Shown: positions 46,820 through 55,861 of the stretch, piece after piece
How positions within the stretch are numbered: position 1 is the stretch's first letter
Layout of the letters: each line of letters opens with the position of its first letter
Assembly: GCA_019634735.1 (NCBI GenBank)
Contig: JAHCAT010000012.1
Location: 1 to 64,000 of the forward strand
Reading direction: 5' to 3'
Source of the DNA: Lysobacterales bacterium
GTDB lineage: Bacteria > Pseudomonadota > Gammaproteobacteria > Xanthomonadales > UBA2363
Length of the DNA: 64,000 nucleotides
The notes under the pieces: model-generated
What the model saw: the letters and a program-made list of their open reading frames with translations, nothing else
Databases searched by the model: none
Told to the model about the DNA's origin: nothing
Translations under genes and position numbers: made by a program

Positions 46820-48181
46820 ATGACCGGCGCCCCGGCAGCCAACGAGATCCTCACGCCGACCCGTCTGAACCGGCTGGTCCGGCAGCTTCTGGGCGATGCC
46901 CTGCCCCTGCTGTGGATCGAGGGCGAACTCTCCAACCTGGCGCGTCCGGCCTCGGGCCACCTGTACTTCACGCTCAAGGACGCCGGCGCCCAGGTGCGCT
47001 GCGCGATGTTCCGCAACCGCGCCGCCCTGCTCCGCTTCCGGCCGGCCGACGGCGCACAGGTTCGCCTGCGGGCACGGGTCGACCTGTACGAAGCGCGGGG
47101 CGAGTACCAGCTGATCGCCGAGCACATGGAGGCGGCCGGCGCCGGCGCCCTGCAGCAGGCCTACGAGATGCTGAAGGCGAAACTGGCCGCCGAGGGCCTG
47201 TTCGACAGCACCCGCAAGCGGCCGCTGCCGGTATTGCCCAGGCGCCTGGCCGTGATCACCTCGCCGTCCGGCGCCGCCATCCGCGACGTCCTGGCGGTGC
47301 TGCGCCGCCGCTTTCCCCTGTTGCAGGTCGACGTGTTGCCGGCACCCGTGCAGGGCGCCGAGGCGGTGCCGGCCCTGCGCGAGCGCCTGCGCGCGGTCGC
47401 CGCCGTCGGCCGCCACGACGTCGTCCTGCTGACCCGCGGTGGCGGCTCCATCGAGGACCTGTGGGCCTTCAACGACGAGCAGCTCGCGCGCGACATCGCC
47501 GCCTGTGCGATCCCCGTGGTGGCGGCGATCGGCCACGAAGTCGACGTCACCCTGGCCGAGCTGGCCGCCGACCTGCGCGCCGCCACGCCTTCAGCGGCTG
47601 CCGAGGCGATCAGCCCTGACGGCGCGCTGCTGGCTCGGCGCCTTGACGACCTTGCCGGCCGGTTGCAACGCGGCCAGGGCCGGCGACTGCTGGACCTGGC
47701 GCAACGGGCCGACACGGCGCGGCGGCGCCTCGGCCTGCTCGATCCGCGCCGCCGGCTGACCCTGGTGCGCGAACGCGCCCTGCTGGCCCGCCGGCGCCTG
47801 CGACGTGGCCTGGAAAACAGGTTGCGCTGGCAGGTCGCCCGGCTGCAGGCGCTGCGTGCTCGACTGGACGCCCAGCACCCGCAGCGGCGCCTCTCCCGCC
47901 TGGGCGAACTGCTCGACGAGCGACTGGACCGTTTGCGCCTGGCCGAGGCGGCGCGCCGGCGCCAGGCCGAGGGCCGTCTGCGCGAGGCCGCGCGCACCCT
48001 TCAGGCGCTCAGCCCGCTGCGCACGCTGGAACGCGGCTGGACCGTGCTGCTCGACCCGCGGGACCGGCGCTTGCTGGCGAGCGCGCAGGCGGTGGCCACC
48101 GCCGGTCGGGTCATCGCCCGCCTGGCCGACGGCGAGATCGACCTGGATGTCGCAGGGCCGCCGCGTCCGATCGCTGACTGA
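46820..48181 (+). CDS. xseA: Exodeoxyribonuclease VII large subunit
   Basis: 453 residues. An N-terminal OB-fold (about 10-105; [20 protein letters not shown]) and the catalytic domain (about 120-330) with [15 protein letters not shown] and the signature [16 protein letters not shown] and [17 protein letters not shown], then a coiled-coil tail. With the small subunit XseB it degrades single-stranded DNA; xseB is not in the window. The stop overlaps the yigZ start (TGATG). Confidence 0.96.
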   Translation: MTGAPAANEILTPTRLNRLVRQLLGDALPLLWIEGELSNLARPASGHLYFTLKDAGAQVRCAMFRNRAALLRFRPADGAQVRLRARVDLYEARGEYQLIAEHMEAAGAGALQQAYEMLKAKLAAEGLFDSTRKRPLPVLPRRLAVITSPSGAAIRDVLAVLRRRFPLLQVDVLPAPVQGAEAVPALRERLRAVAAVGRHDVVLLTRGGGSIEDLWAFNDEQLARDIAACAIPVVAAIGHEVDVTLAELAADLRAATPSAAAEAISPDGALLARRLDDLAGRLQRGQGRRLLDLAQRADTARRRLGLLDPRRRLTLVRERALLARRRLRRGLENRLRWQVARLQALRARLDAQHPQRRLSRLGELLDERLDRLRLAEAARRRQAEGRLREAARTLQALSPLRTLERGWTVLLDPRDRRLLASAQAVATAGRVIARLADGEIDLDVAGPPRPIAD

Positions 48182-48774
48182 TGGAAACAGTCGAAGCGAT
48201 CGCGCACCACGAGATGCTGGTGCAGCGCAGCCGCTTCCTGGCCTGGGCGGCGCCGGTGGCCGATGCCGAGGCTGCCCTGGCGTTCATCGCCGGGCGGCGC
48301 CAGGCCGACGCCAGTCATGCCTGCTGGGCGTTCCGGGTCGGCCAGCAGTACCGCAGCAGCGACGATGGCGAACCGGCCGGCACCGCCGGCCGGCCGATCC
48401 TGGCCGCCATCGACGGCCAGGGCCTGGACCAGGTCGCGGTGGTGGTGCTGCGCTGGTTCGGCGGCATCAAGCTCGGCGCCGGCGGCCTGGTCCGCGCCTA
48501 TGGTGGCTGCGCCGCACAGTGCCTGCGCGCCGCGCCGCGGCGGCCGTTACGCGCGATGACCGGGCTGCTGATCACCGTCGACTTCCCTTTCGAGGCGACG
48601 GTGCGCGCCGCCCTGGCCAGCCACGAAGCGGCACCGGAACGGGTCGACTACGGCAGTGGCGGGCTGTGCATGGCGGTGACGGTACCGGCCGATCGGCGCG
48701 ATGCCCTGTGCACCTGGCTGGTCGATGCCTGCCGGGGCGCCGTTCGACTGGCACCAGAATCGCAGTCGAGCTGA
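48181..48774 (+). CDS. yigZ: YigZ/IMPACT family protein
   Basis: 197 residues. N-terminal UPF0029/IMPACT domain with SRFLAWAAPV and SDDGEPAGTAGRPIL and VVVLRWFGGIKLGAGGLVRA, which mark the family, and a C-terminal DUF1949-like ferredoxin fold. The molecular role in bacteria is unclear; eukaryotic IMPACT modulates translation control. Its ATG overlaps the xseA stop (TGATG). The following 232 bases before the next gene contain nothing recognisable. Confidence 0.93.
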   Translation: METVEAIAHHEMLVQRSRFLAWAAPVADAEAALAFIAGRRQADASHACWAFRVGQQYRSSDDGEPAGTAGRPILAAIDGQGLDQVAVVVLRWFGGIKLGAGGLVRAYGGCAAQCLRAAPRRPLRAMTGLLITVDFPFEATVRAALASHEAAPERVDYGSGGLCMAVTVPADRRDALCTWLVDACRGAVRLAPESQSS

Positions 48775-49006
48775 ACAGGCGACCGGCAGGGGCACCTGCC
48801 CGGTCGACGCCGGAAGCACCCGGTCGGAGGGGCCGCGCCACACGTCCTTCAGGACCGAGGGCCAGAGGACGGCCTCCTTGTCATCACGGCAGACAGCGCC
48901 ACGGACTTCGTGGATGTGCTTCGAGCGCGCCGGTCCGCGAGTCCGGCTGCACCATCGAGGTTGGTCGGCGGCGGTCGGAGTCGAAGGGCCGTTCCTTCAC
49001 GGGCGC

Positions 49007-49345
49007 TCAAGGCGGCTCGAAGCCGTTGGCGAATATGCGATCCGTCGGCTCCGTCGGCGCGCGAAGGCGATGAAACCCGCCACGCAGACTGAAGCTCGCG
49101 CTGCTCATCGGCGCGCCGGCATCCGGCTGGCCGATGCTTCCCCGCAGGGTGTGACTGGCGCTCGTCGCCCGTCCTGCACCGCCGTCGATGGACTGCCGCG
49201 GGATCGTGTAGCTGTCGCTGGAGGGCTGCGCAAAGGCCAGGGGCCGGGACAGCACCACGGAGAGTGCCAGTGCGACAACCAACGTGCCGATGGACAGTCT
49301 CTGCCTGGTGTCGTGTCCCGGCGGGGTGACCCGACGACCGGTCAT
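49007..49345 (-). CDS. Small exported protein with GFE tag
   Basis: 112 residues from the ATG at 49345, one base after the stop of the adhesin gene. A hydrophobic signal (about 18-38) ends near PLAFAQ. The mature part contains ATSASHTLRGSIGQPDAGA and SSASFSLRGGFHRL, a pattern common in small exported proteins ending in a sorting tag. It ends DRIFANGFEPP, the sharpest example of the tag in the window. Probably co-translated with the adhesin. Function unknown. Confidence 0.75.
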   Translation of the reverse strand: MTGRRVTPPGHDTRQRLSIGTLVVALALSVVLSRPLAFAQPSSDSYTIPRQSIDGGAGRATSASHTLRGSIGQPDAGAPMSSASFSLRGGFHRLRAPTEPTDRIFANGFEPP

Positions 49346-49346
49346 G

Positions 49347-51704
49347 TCACGGCGCCTCCGAGCGTCTGGCAAGCTGCGAGTGCAGCGCTGCGACATCGGC
49401 GGCGAGTCTGTCCAGGCTCCGGTGCAGGGCGGCGTTCTCGGTGCGCAGTTCGATCAGCTCGGCCTCCAGCGCACGCTGCTGGATGGCCAGTTCGCGGGCG
49501 GCGGCGGTGGTGAGCACGTGGATCTCGGAGAGATTGACGCTGAGCAGTCCGCCGGGGCTCGCGGTGTCCACCTGCACCGCGGCGGGCCAGACCTGGGCCA
49601 GTTCCTGGGCGATGAAGCCCAGGTGCTCACGGTCCTCGGCGCCCTGCTCGGCCAGGAACTCGGGGCGATACCGAAAGCGGGTTGGATTCAGGGCCAACAA
49701 AGTGTCGACGGCGCCCTCGATGGACTGCGTCTGGTGCTTGACCCGGGCGTCCGAGGTGACGTCCCAGGTGCTCTGGTTGTCGTGGCGGCGCGCGCCGCCC
49801 ATGACCAGCAGGCCGTTCTCGGCCGGGGTGGGCGGAATGAGGCCACTGGCATGGCCGATGCGAACACCGCTGTTGTTGAAGCCGGTGAGCACGCCATTGC
49901 CACCCACCGTGACCAGGAGGGGCGTCCGACCTTCGGGGCCGCGGATCCGGAAGAAGATGTTGTTGGTGGAAACCTGGTCGTCGTGAGTGAACTGGACCGA
50001 GCCGGAGGCGCGGACCAGGAACTGGTTCTGGCCATTGGAAACGAAGTTGCTGTTCTGGCTGTCGGCCCAGGCGAAGGTGCCTTGGTCGCCGGCTCCGCCG
50101 GGGTAGGTCAGACCGCTGCAAGTGCCAGATTCAGGGTCGCTGCCAGGGCGCACCTTTGCTCTTTGTCCGCCAGCCCAAGAAAAGTCTCCACCGGCACAGT
50201 TGATCAAGCCACCGCTCACGGAGCTATACGACCCTCTGGCCGTGTTGCCAGCGCCTCCCCCGACAGTCCCCAGATTCCACGCCGTGTTGTTCACGCCACC
50301 CCCGACCGCACCTTCGGGGCCTATAGTCGAGTTGCTTCTGCCGCCCGCAATCGTGCTGCTGGAGCCAGTCGCGGCGTTGAAGCCACCACCGCCGATGGTG
50401 GCCCGCGTTTCGCTTGCCGTGTTGTTGTTTCCCCCGCCAATGGTGCTTAGACCTCCGCTGCTGGTGTTTCTCGAGCCGCCACCGATGGCACTCATGGTGC
50501 CGCTTGCAATGTTTGCCTGGCCGCCGGCCACCGTCACGAATGGACTCGAAGAAGTTGACGCTGCGCCGTTACCCGCCTGGTTGGCGTAGCCTCCACCGAT
50601 GGTGCCGTAGTCGGCGTTCACCAGGTTCGGGCCTTCGAAGAGATGGTTCGGATCGCTGTCCCCGGTCGGCACCCCGCCCCCGGAGACAGTCGCCCCGCGC
50701 ACGCCAGGTCTGACCGCGTTCACCCAACTGCCGCCGATCATGTTGGTGGTGATGGGCTGACCGGGCCCGCCGAAGGTCTCGGCACTCGGCTCGATCCGCA
50801 GGCTGCTCACCCCCGCCGTGCGGATCACGAAGGCCTGGGCGTCGGTGGTGCCGATGAAATCATCGTTGGCATTGGTGCCCGCGTTGCCCCCGAGCAGCCA
50901 GCCGCTGGCATCGGCTTCGCAGGTGAGGCTGCCGTCCTCGGCCACGGCCCGGACGTACTGCCCGACCGCGCAGGCGCCGGCGATCCGCCGCTGGACCTGG
51001 GATGCGTCGATCTGGATCGCGCCGATGCCGCCAGGCGCCACGGCGATCGTCCCGGCGCCCGTGATCGGCCCGCCGGTGAGTCCGGTGCCGGTGGCGATGC
51101 TGGTGACGGTGCCGCCGGCGTCGGCGTCGGTGCCGCAGGTCACCGTTCCGTTCTGGGCGATGGCACGCACGTACTGGCCGACGGCGCAGTTGCCGGTCAC
51201 CCGCCGTTGCACCTGGGCGGCATCGATGTCGGCGCCGCCGATGCTGCCATCGACGATGCTGGTGGTGGTGACCGAGTCGGCCAGGGCGACCGCCGCGCCC
51301 CAGGCATAGGGCGCCGCGGTCACCTCGGTGCGGGGCGAGAGGGTCTCGAAGCCGCCCGTGCCGGCCGGCCGGATGGCGATCTCCAGGAACTGCCGGTCCC
51401 CGGCGAACTGGAACGGACCGAAGTCCAGGGCGACCGAGAACAGGCCCTCCGTGACCTGGACATCGTCCAGACTCACCAGGGGCCCGATCTGCGAGCCCCC
51501 GGCTTCGGCATCGTAGAGCCGGAAGCGCAGGTCGAAGCCCCCGTCGGCCGGGCCCGAGGCAAGCCGCAATTCGCCCTGGTAGGTGAAGGCCGGTCCGATT
51601 GCCTGCGCGCAGACCGCAGCCGGCGGGCCGGCGAACACCAGGGCCAGCAAGAGCCCCGGCAGGGTGCGTCCAACACCCGGTATCGATATCGGCAGACTGA
51701 ACAT
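49347..51704 (-). CDS. Secreted trimeric-adhesin-like protein with C-terminal intramolecular chaperone (S74) domain
   Basis: 785 residues from 51704 (MFSLPISIPG, signal near 15-35). After an N-terminal domain (about 40-145) come two copies of a 20-residue unit (NCAVGQYVRAIAQNGTVTCG and similar), then about nine YadA-head-like GG-N-A repeats (about 380-540, for example STIGGGNNNTASETRATIGG), then a C-terminal S74 chaperone of endosialidase domain (TSDARVKHQ to HLGFIAQELAQVWP) and a coiled coil. The Ser and the Lys five residues later in SDARVK match the self-cleavage dyad of this family. The head-repeat part has lower GC than the flanks. Phage-tail-fibre or surface adhesin origin is likely. 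Confidence 0.85.
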   Translation of the reverse strand: MFSLPISIPGVGRTLPGLLLALVFAGPPAAVCAQAIGPAFTYQGELRLASGPADGGFDLRFRLYDAEAGGSQIGPLVSLDDVQVTEGLFSVALDFGPFQFAGDRQFLEIAIRPAGTGGFETLSPRTEVTAAPYAWGAAVALADSVTTTSIVDGSIGGADIDAAQVQRRVTGNCAVGQYVRAIAQNGTVTCGTDADAGGTVTSIATGTGLTGGPITGAGTIAVAPGGIGAIQIDASQVQRRIAGACAVGQYVRAVAEDGSLTCEADASGWLLGGNAGTNANDDFIGTTDAQAFVIRTAGVSSLRIEPSAETFGGPGQPITTNMIGGSWVNAVRPGVRGATVSGGGVPTGDSDPNHLFEGPNLVNADYGTIGGGYANQAGNGAASTSSSPFVTVAGGQANIASGTMSAIGGGSRNTSSGGLSTIGGGNNNTASETRATIGGGGFNAATGSSSTIAGGRSNSTIGPEGAVGGGVNNTAWNLGTVGGGAGNTARGSYSSVSGGLINCAGGDFSWAGGQRAKVRPGSDPESGTCSGLTYPGGAGDQGTFAWADSQNSNFVSNGQNQFLVRASGSVQFTHDDQVSTNNIFFRIRGPEGRTPLLVTVGGNGVLTGFNNSGVRIGHASGLIPPTPAENGLLVMGGARRHDNQSTWDVTSDARVKHQTQSIEGAVDTLLALNPTRFRYRPEFLAEQGAEDREHLGFIAQELAQVWPAAVQVDTASPGGLLSVNLSEIHVLTTAAARELAIQQRALEAELIELRTENAALHRSLDRLAADVAALHSQLARRSEAP

Positions 51705-51838
51705 GGCGCCCTCCGGTCGGCCCCGCGTCGGCGTTCGTCCCGGATCAACACCCAAAGCCGGGGCCGGGGGCCAGGACGCCCGCGCGGTGACCCGCCGGCG
51801 GCTATGCACCGGGTCCTGCCGCCACCGTGCCTGTTGAG

Positions 51839-51915
51839 GATCATGGCCAGCCCCAGCCCTCTCCCCCGCCCCTCCCCCGCACGGCGGGGGAGGGGAGAAG
51901 TGCGGTGCCGTCGCA
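51839..51915. repeat. REP-like palindromic element 4 (single-palindrome copy)
   Basis: GGATCATGGCCAGCCCC then a palindrome (CCGCCCCTCCCCCGCACGGC and complement) ending AGAAGTGCGGTGCCGTC. Matches the element at 13850-13905 and, inverted, 352-407. Only a short relic of the spacer is present (GATCATGGC). It lies in the 712-bp gap between the divergent adhesin and FadB-like genes, 105 bases from array E. No gene in the gap; the end near 52290-52320 is AT-richer (GTTTTTATTGACG). Confidence 0.75.
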
Positions 51916-52020
51916 ATGTGTCACGCGCTTGCCCGGAGGGGGCGGGCCTGGCTGTGGCGGTGGCTGAGACACGACGCCAATCAGGTCGCCCTGAAGGGTC
52001 GGGAGCAGCGCGCGCTCTGC

Positions 52021-52216
52021 TTCCCGCTTCCCGCTTCCCGCTTCCCGCTTCCCGCTTCCCGCTTCCCGCTTCCCGCTTCTCGCTTCTCGCTTCTCGCTTC
52101 CCGCTTCCCGCTTCTCGCTTCTCGCTTCTCGCTTCTCGCTTCCCGCTTTCCGCCTCCCGCCTCCCGCTCCCTGCTCCCTGCTCCCTGCTCCCTGCTCCCT
52201 GCTCCCTGCTCCCCGT
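52021..52216. repeat. Heptanucleotide tandem array E (28 units, four unit types)
   Basis: Units start at 52021 + 7n throughout: TTCCCGC, TTCTCGC, CTCCCGC, then TCCCTGC to the right end. Unit sequence changes in blocks without breaking the register. Preceded by CGCGCGCTCTGC, like the other arrays. It lies between the divergent adhesin and FadB-like genes, 200 bases before the latter's start. Confidence 0.95.
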
Positions 52217-52416
52217 CAATGCACTGAGACTCGACACTGGTCGGGTCCCTGCGGACGTCCGTGGGCAGCTCGTAGTTCGCACGAGAACTTGTCTGTACTG
52301 CACTGTTTTTATTGACGCCCCATGACCCAACACCCAGGCTGCGGGCCACTCGAGGCACGCCCGGGCGCGGGGCCGTATGCGACACTTGTCGGGTCAACGC
52401 ACGGAGCACCTGACCC

Positions 52417-54459
52417 ATGTTCGAGGGACTGCGCCCCCAGCACTGCCGGACCGAAATCCGCGAGGACGGCATCGTCGTCATCACCCTGGACCGCGCCGAC
52501 AAGCCGGTCAACGCACTGGCCAGCGCGCTGATCGACGAGCTCGGACAACTGGTCGAGCGCCTGGCGATCGAGCCGCCCAGGGGCGTCGTGTTCATCTCCG
52601 CCAAGCCGGCCGGCTTCTCGCCGGGCGCCGACATCTCCGAGTTCGAACGCTTCTTCGCCGAGGGCACCACCGGCGATGCCATCGACCGCGGCCATCGGGT
52701 GTTCTCGCGCATCGAATCGCTGCGCTGCCCGACCGTCGCCGCCATTCACGGCCACTGCTTCGGCGGCGGCATGGAGCTGTCGCTGGCCTGCCGCTACCGC
52801 GTCGCGGCCGACACCCCGGAGACCCGCCTGGGCCTGCCCGAGGTCAAGCTCGGCATCCATCCGGGCTGGGGCGGCCTGGCCCGCCTGCCGCACCTGATCG
52901 GCGCGCCGGAGGCCATGAAGCTGATGCTGGCCGGTGGCTCGGTGGCCGCCGGCAAGGCGCGGGCGATCGGCCTGGTCGACCAGGTGGTTCCTGCCGACCG
53001 CCTGCTCGAGGCCGCCTGCGAACTGCTCCGGCGTCGCCCGGCCCGGCCGCTGCGGCAACGCGCCCTGGCCTGGGCGACCAACACCTGGCCGGCGCGCCAG
53101 GTGCTGGCGCCGATGATGCGCAAGCAGATCGCCGGCAAGGCGCGCCGAACGCACTACCCGGCTCCGTACGCGATGCTCGAGGTGTGGCGCAGGCACGGCG
53201 GCAGCGTGCGCGGCGCGCTGCGTCCGGAGGCGCGCTCGGTGGTGCGCCTGGCCGCCACGCCGACCGCCCACAACCTGGTGCGCGTCTACTTCCTGCAGGA
53301 GGCGCTGAAGGCGCAGGGGGCCGGCATCGAGCACGGCATCGGCCACGTCCACGTGGTCGGCGCCGGCGTGATGGGCGGCGACATCGCCGCCTGGACCGCC
53401 CTGCAGGGCTTCACGGTCAGCCTGCAGGACAACGACGGCGCGGCCATCGAGCGTGCCCTGGGGCGTGCCCGCACCCTGTACGAGCGGCGCCTGAAGACCC
53501 CTGAACGGGTCGCCGCGGCGCTGGCCAGGCTGAGCGCCGACCCCGAGGGCGCGCGGGTGCCGGATGCCGACCTGGTGATCGAGGCGATCGTCGAAAAGCC
53601 CGAGGCCAAGCGCGGCCTGTTCGCGGCCCTGGAACCGCGCATGAAACCGGGCGCCCTGCTCGCCAGCAACACCTCGAGCATCGTTCTGGAAGAGCTGCGC
53701 ACCGGCCTGGCGCGGCCCGGCCAATTCCTGGGCCTGCATTACTTCAACCCGGTGGCCATGCTGCCCCTGGTCGAGGTGGTGCGCCACGACCAGGTCGATG
53801 CGACCGCCTTCCAGCGCGCGCTCGGCTTCGTGCGCGGCCACGACAAGCTGCCGCTGGCGGTCAACAGCGCGCCCGGGTTCCTGGTCAACCGCATCCTGTT
53901 CCCCTACCTGCTGGAAGCCTTCCGGTTACGCCAGGAGGGCGTGCCGCTGCGCGCCATCGATGCCGCGGCGAAGGATTTCGGCATGCCGATGGGGCCGGTG
54001 GAGCTGGCCGACCAGGTCGGCCTGGACGTCTGCGCCCATGTCGGCGCGGTGATCGCGCCGACCCTGGGCGTCGAGCTTCCGGGCGGCATCGACGACCTGG
54101 TCGCCGCCGGCAAGCGCGGCCGCAAGGACGGCGAGGGACTGTACGTCTGGACCGAGGGCAAGGCGGTGAAGCCGCCGCTGCCCGAGCACTACGTGCCGCC
54201 GCCGGACCTGCAGGACCGCCTGATCCTGCCGATGCTCAACGAGGCGGTGGCCTGCCTGCACGAGGGCATCGTCGCCAGCGCCGACGAGCTCGATGCCGGG
54301 GTGATCTTCGGCACCGGCTTCGCGCCGTTCCTGGGCGGTCCCATGCAGCACATACGCACCGTGGGCGCCGACGCCGTGGTGGCGCGCCTGCAGGCGCTGG
54401 CCAAGAAACACGGCCCGCGCTTCGCACCCCGCCCGGGCTGGGAGGCGCTGCCGCGCTGA
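52417..54459 (+). CDS. Bifunctional enoyl-CoA hydratase / 3-hydroxyacyl-CoA dehydrogenase (FadB/FadJ type)
   Basis: 680 residues. The N-terminal crotonase domain (about 15-190) has HGHCFGGGMELSLACRYR and GLPEVKLGIHPGWGG with the two catalytic glutamates. The central dehydrogenase part begins with the NAD motif VVGAGVMGGDIA (about 312-322) and continues with the catalytic histidine in GLHYFNPVAMLPLVEVV and NSAPGFLVNRIL. Acts in fatty acid beta-oxidation; it may also process crotonyl-CoA from glutaryl-CoA. No fadA partner in the window. Shorter than E. coli FadB (729). Confidence 0.93.
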   Translation: MFEGLRPQHCRTEIREDGIVVITLDRADKPVNALASALIDELGQLVERLAIEPPRGVVFISAKPAGFSPGADISEFERFFAEGTTGDAIDRGHRVFSRIESLRCPTVAAIHGHCFGGGMELSLACRYRVAADTPETRLGLPEVKLGIHPGWGGLARLPHLIGAPEAMKLMLAGGSVAAGKARAIGLVDQVVPADRLLEAACELLRRRPARPLRQRALAWATNTWPARQVLAPMMRKQIAGKARRTHYPAPYAMLEVWRRHGGSVRGALRPEARSVVRLAATPTAHNLVRVYFLQEALKAQGAGIEHGIGHVHVVGAGVMGGDIAAWTALQGFTVSLQDNDGAAIERALGRARTLYERRLKTPERVAAALARLSADPEGARVPDADLVIEAIVEKPEAKRGLFAALEPRMKPGALLASNTSSIVLEELRTGLARPGQFLGLHYFNPVAMLPLVEVVRHDQVDATAFQRALGFVRGHDKLPLAVNSAPGFLVNRILFPYLLEAFRLRQEGVPLRAIDAAAKDFGMPMGPVELADQVGLDVCAHVGAVIAPTLGVELPGGIDDLVAAGKRGRKDGEGLYVWTEGKAVKPPLPEHYVPPPDLQDRLILPMLNEAVACLHEGIVASADELDAGVIFGTGFAPFLGGPMQHIRTVGADAVVARLQALAKKHGPRFAPRPGWEALPR

Positions 54460-54468
54460 CCGCGGACC

Positions 54469-54626
54469 TAGCAGGCTGTTGAAAAACAGCCTGCTGGCGG
54501 CGGCCATGGATGGCCGCTCGGCGAAGCAAGTGCGTAAGCAGTTGATTCGACGGGAGCCCGTCCGGACCTTCGCCGGACGGGCGACTTGAAAAACGACCAG
54601 GAAGGTCGTTTTTCAACAAGCTGCTA
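54469..54626. mobile_element. MITE-like element with target duplication and three hairpins
   Basis: 158 bp. Terminal inverted repeats TAGCAGGCTGTTGAAAAAC and the complement of TAGCAGCTTGTTGAAAAAC match at 17 of 19 bases. The element is flanked by the direct repeat GGACC (54464-54468 and 54627-54631), a 5-bp target duplication. Inside are three hairpins: 54470-54495 (11-bp stem, loop GAAA), 54556-54582 (10-bp stem) and 54586-54616 (13-bp stem, loop AGGAA). No transposase. It lies just after the FadB-like stop and may also end its transcript. Confidence 0.8.
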
Positions 54627-54663
54627 GGACCTGCCGTCGCGCCCGGCACCCGGGCGCGGCGGG

Positions 54664-55017
54664 TCACATGGTCAGGGTCGGCTTGTCGGCGTTGAGCTGG
54701 GCGCCCAGCACCGATTCGATGCGCGCCCGGGCGGCCTCGCCGTCCGGGCCGTCGTTGAACTGCACGCCGATGCCCGCCGGGTTGCCCGACTGTGCGCCCT
54801 GCGGCGTCACCCAGACCACCTTGCCGGACACCGGGAGGCGGTCGCCCTCCTCGTGCAGGTGCACCAGCAGGAACACCTCGTCGCCGAGCCGGAACCCCTG
54901 GGCGCTGGGCACGAACAGGCCGCCACCCTTGATCGAGGGCATGTAGGCCGCGTACAGCGCCGCCTTGTCCCGGATCTCGACCGGCAGGATCGCCTGCCGC
55001 TTGCCGCCCAACTGCAT
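54664..55017 (-). CDS. pilZ: PilZ domain protein (type IV pilus assembly, non-c-di-GMP-binding class)
   Basis: 117 residues from the ATG at 55017, exactly the length of xanthomonad PilZ. Required for type IV pilus function through FimX/PilB in Xanthomonas (known from the family). The RxxxR and DxSxxG c-di-GMP motifs are absent; the N terminus reads MQLGGKRQAILPVEIRDK. In related genomes pilZ follows holB; here holB lies 3.5 kb away, with three genes between. The MITE ends 38 bases past its stop codon. Confidence 0.9.
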   Translation of the reverse strand: MQLGGKRQAILPVEIRDKAALYAAYMPSIKGGGLFVPSAQGFRLGDEVFLLVHLHEEGDRLPVSGKVVWVTPQGAQSGNPAGIGVQFNDGPDGEAARARIESVLGAQLNADKPTLTM

Positions 55018-55135
55018 GTCGTCTACCCCTCTCGACCGGTGCCGGCCCTGCCCGGCTGTCCCGCGTTGGCCGATTCGGCCCTGCGGACAGGGACGCGGCG
55101 CTGGCGCCGAGTTTGCCACAGCGCGCGACCCGGCA

Positions 55136-55861
55136 TCAGGAGGTGGCCTCGTCCGCCAGGAGCTCCTCGTCGCAGTAGAAGTCGGCGGCCCCCGAGCCGA
55201 TCTCGTAATAGCAGCCGACCACGGCGACCCGGCCCGCCGCCACCGCCTGCGCCACCACCCGGCTGGACTGCACGGATTCCACCTGGGCCAGCACGTGGCG
55301 CACCACGGCCTCGCGCATCCGCGATTTCTCGTCGACCAGGGCCGGCACCTCCGCCACCGCCGGCCGGATGGCGTCCAGCAGGTAGCGGATATTTTCCGGC
55401 TGCTGGGCGGTTTCCTCCGCCGGCAGCATGGCGGCGCGCACCGCGCCGCAGCCCTCGTGGCCCATCACCACGATCAGGTGGCACTTCAGGGCAGTGATGG
55501 CGTACTCCAGGCTGCCCATGGTCGCCGGCGTGCAGACATGGCCGGCGACCCGGACGATGAACAGGTCGCCCAGTCCCTGGTCGAAGACGATCTCGACGGG
55601 AACCCGGCTGTCGCTGCAGGCCAGGATGGTGGCGAAGGGCGTCTGCTCGATGATCTGCGCCCGGCGTTCGTTGGCGTTGAGTTCCGGGCGCGTGGCGCGG
55701 CCGCTGAAGAACCGCTCGTTGCCGGCCTTCAGCGCCGCCAGCGCGGCGGCCGGGGTGGCCATCTCCGGGTCCTTCAGGCGCGCGATGTCGGCCATCGAGG
55801 CGCCGCGCTTGCCGGCACTGTGCAGCTGCGACTTCGGCTTGTTTTCGGGGACCACGCGCAT
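55136..55861 (-). CDS. Beta-class carbonic anhydrase
   Basis: 241 residues. Zinc-binding motifs ACSDSRVPVE (Cys and Asp-Arg pair) and HEGCGAVRA (His and Cys) identify it. It interconverts carbon dioxide and bicarbonate; cytoplasmic. The first ATG at 55861 has AGGAG directly abutting it, too close to work. A GTG at 55855, six bases further, has proper spacing and is a better start (VVPENKPKSQL). Shares strand with, but is not adjacent to, the UspA gene; the 188-base gap upstream is GC-rich with a run of C near 56040. Confidence 0.93.
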   Translation of the reverse strand: MRVVPENKPKSQLHSAGKRGASMADIARLKDPEMATPAAALAALKAGNERFFSGRATRPELNANERRAQIIEQTPFATILACSDSRVPVEIVFDQGLGDLFIVRVAGHVCTPATMGSLEYAITALKCHLIVVMGHEGCGAVRAAMLPAEETAQQPENIRYLLDAIRPAVAEVPALVDEKSRMREAVVRHVLAQVESVQSSRVVAQAVAAGRVAVVGCYYEIGSGAADFYCDEELLADEATS

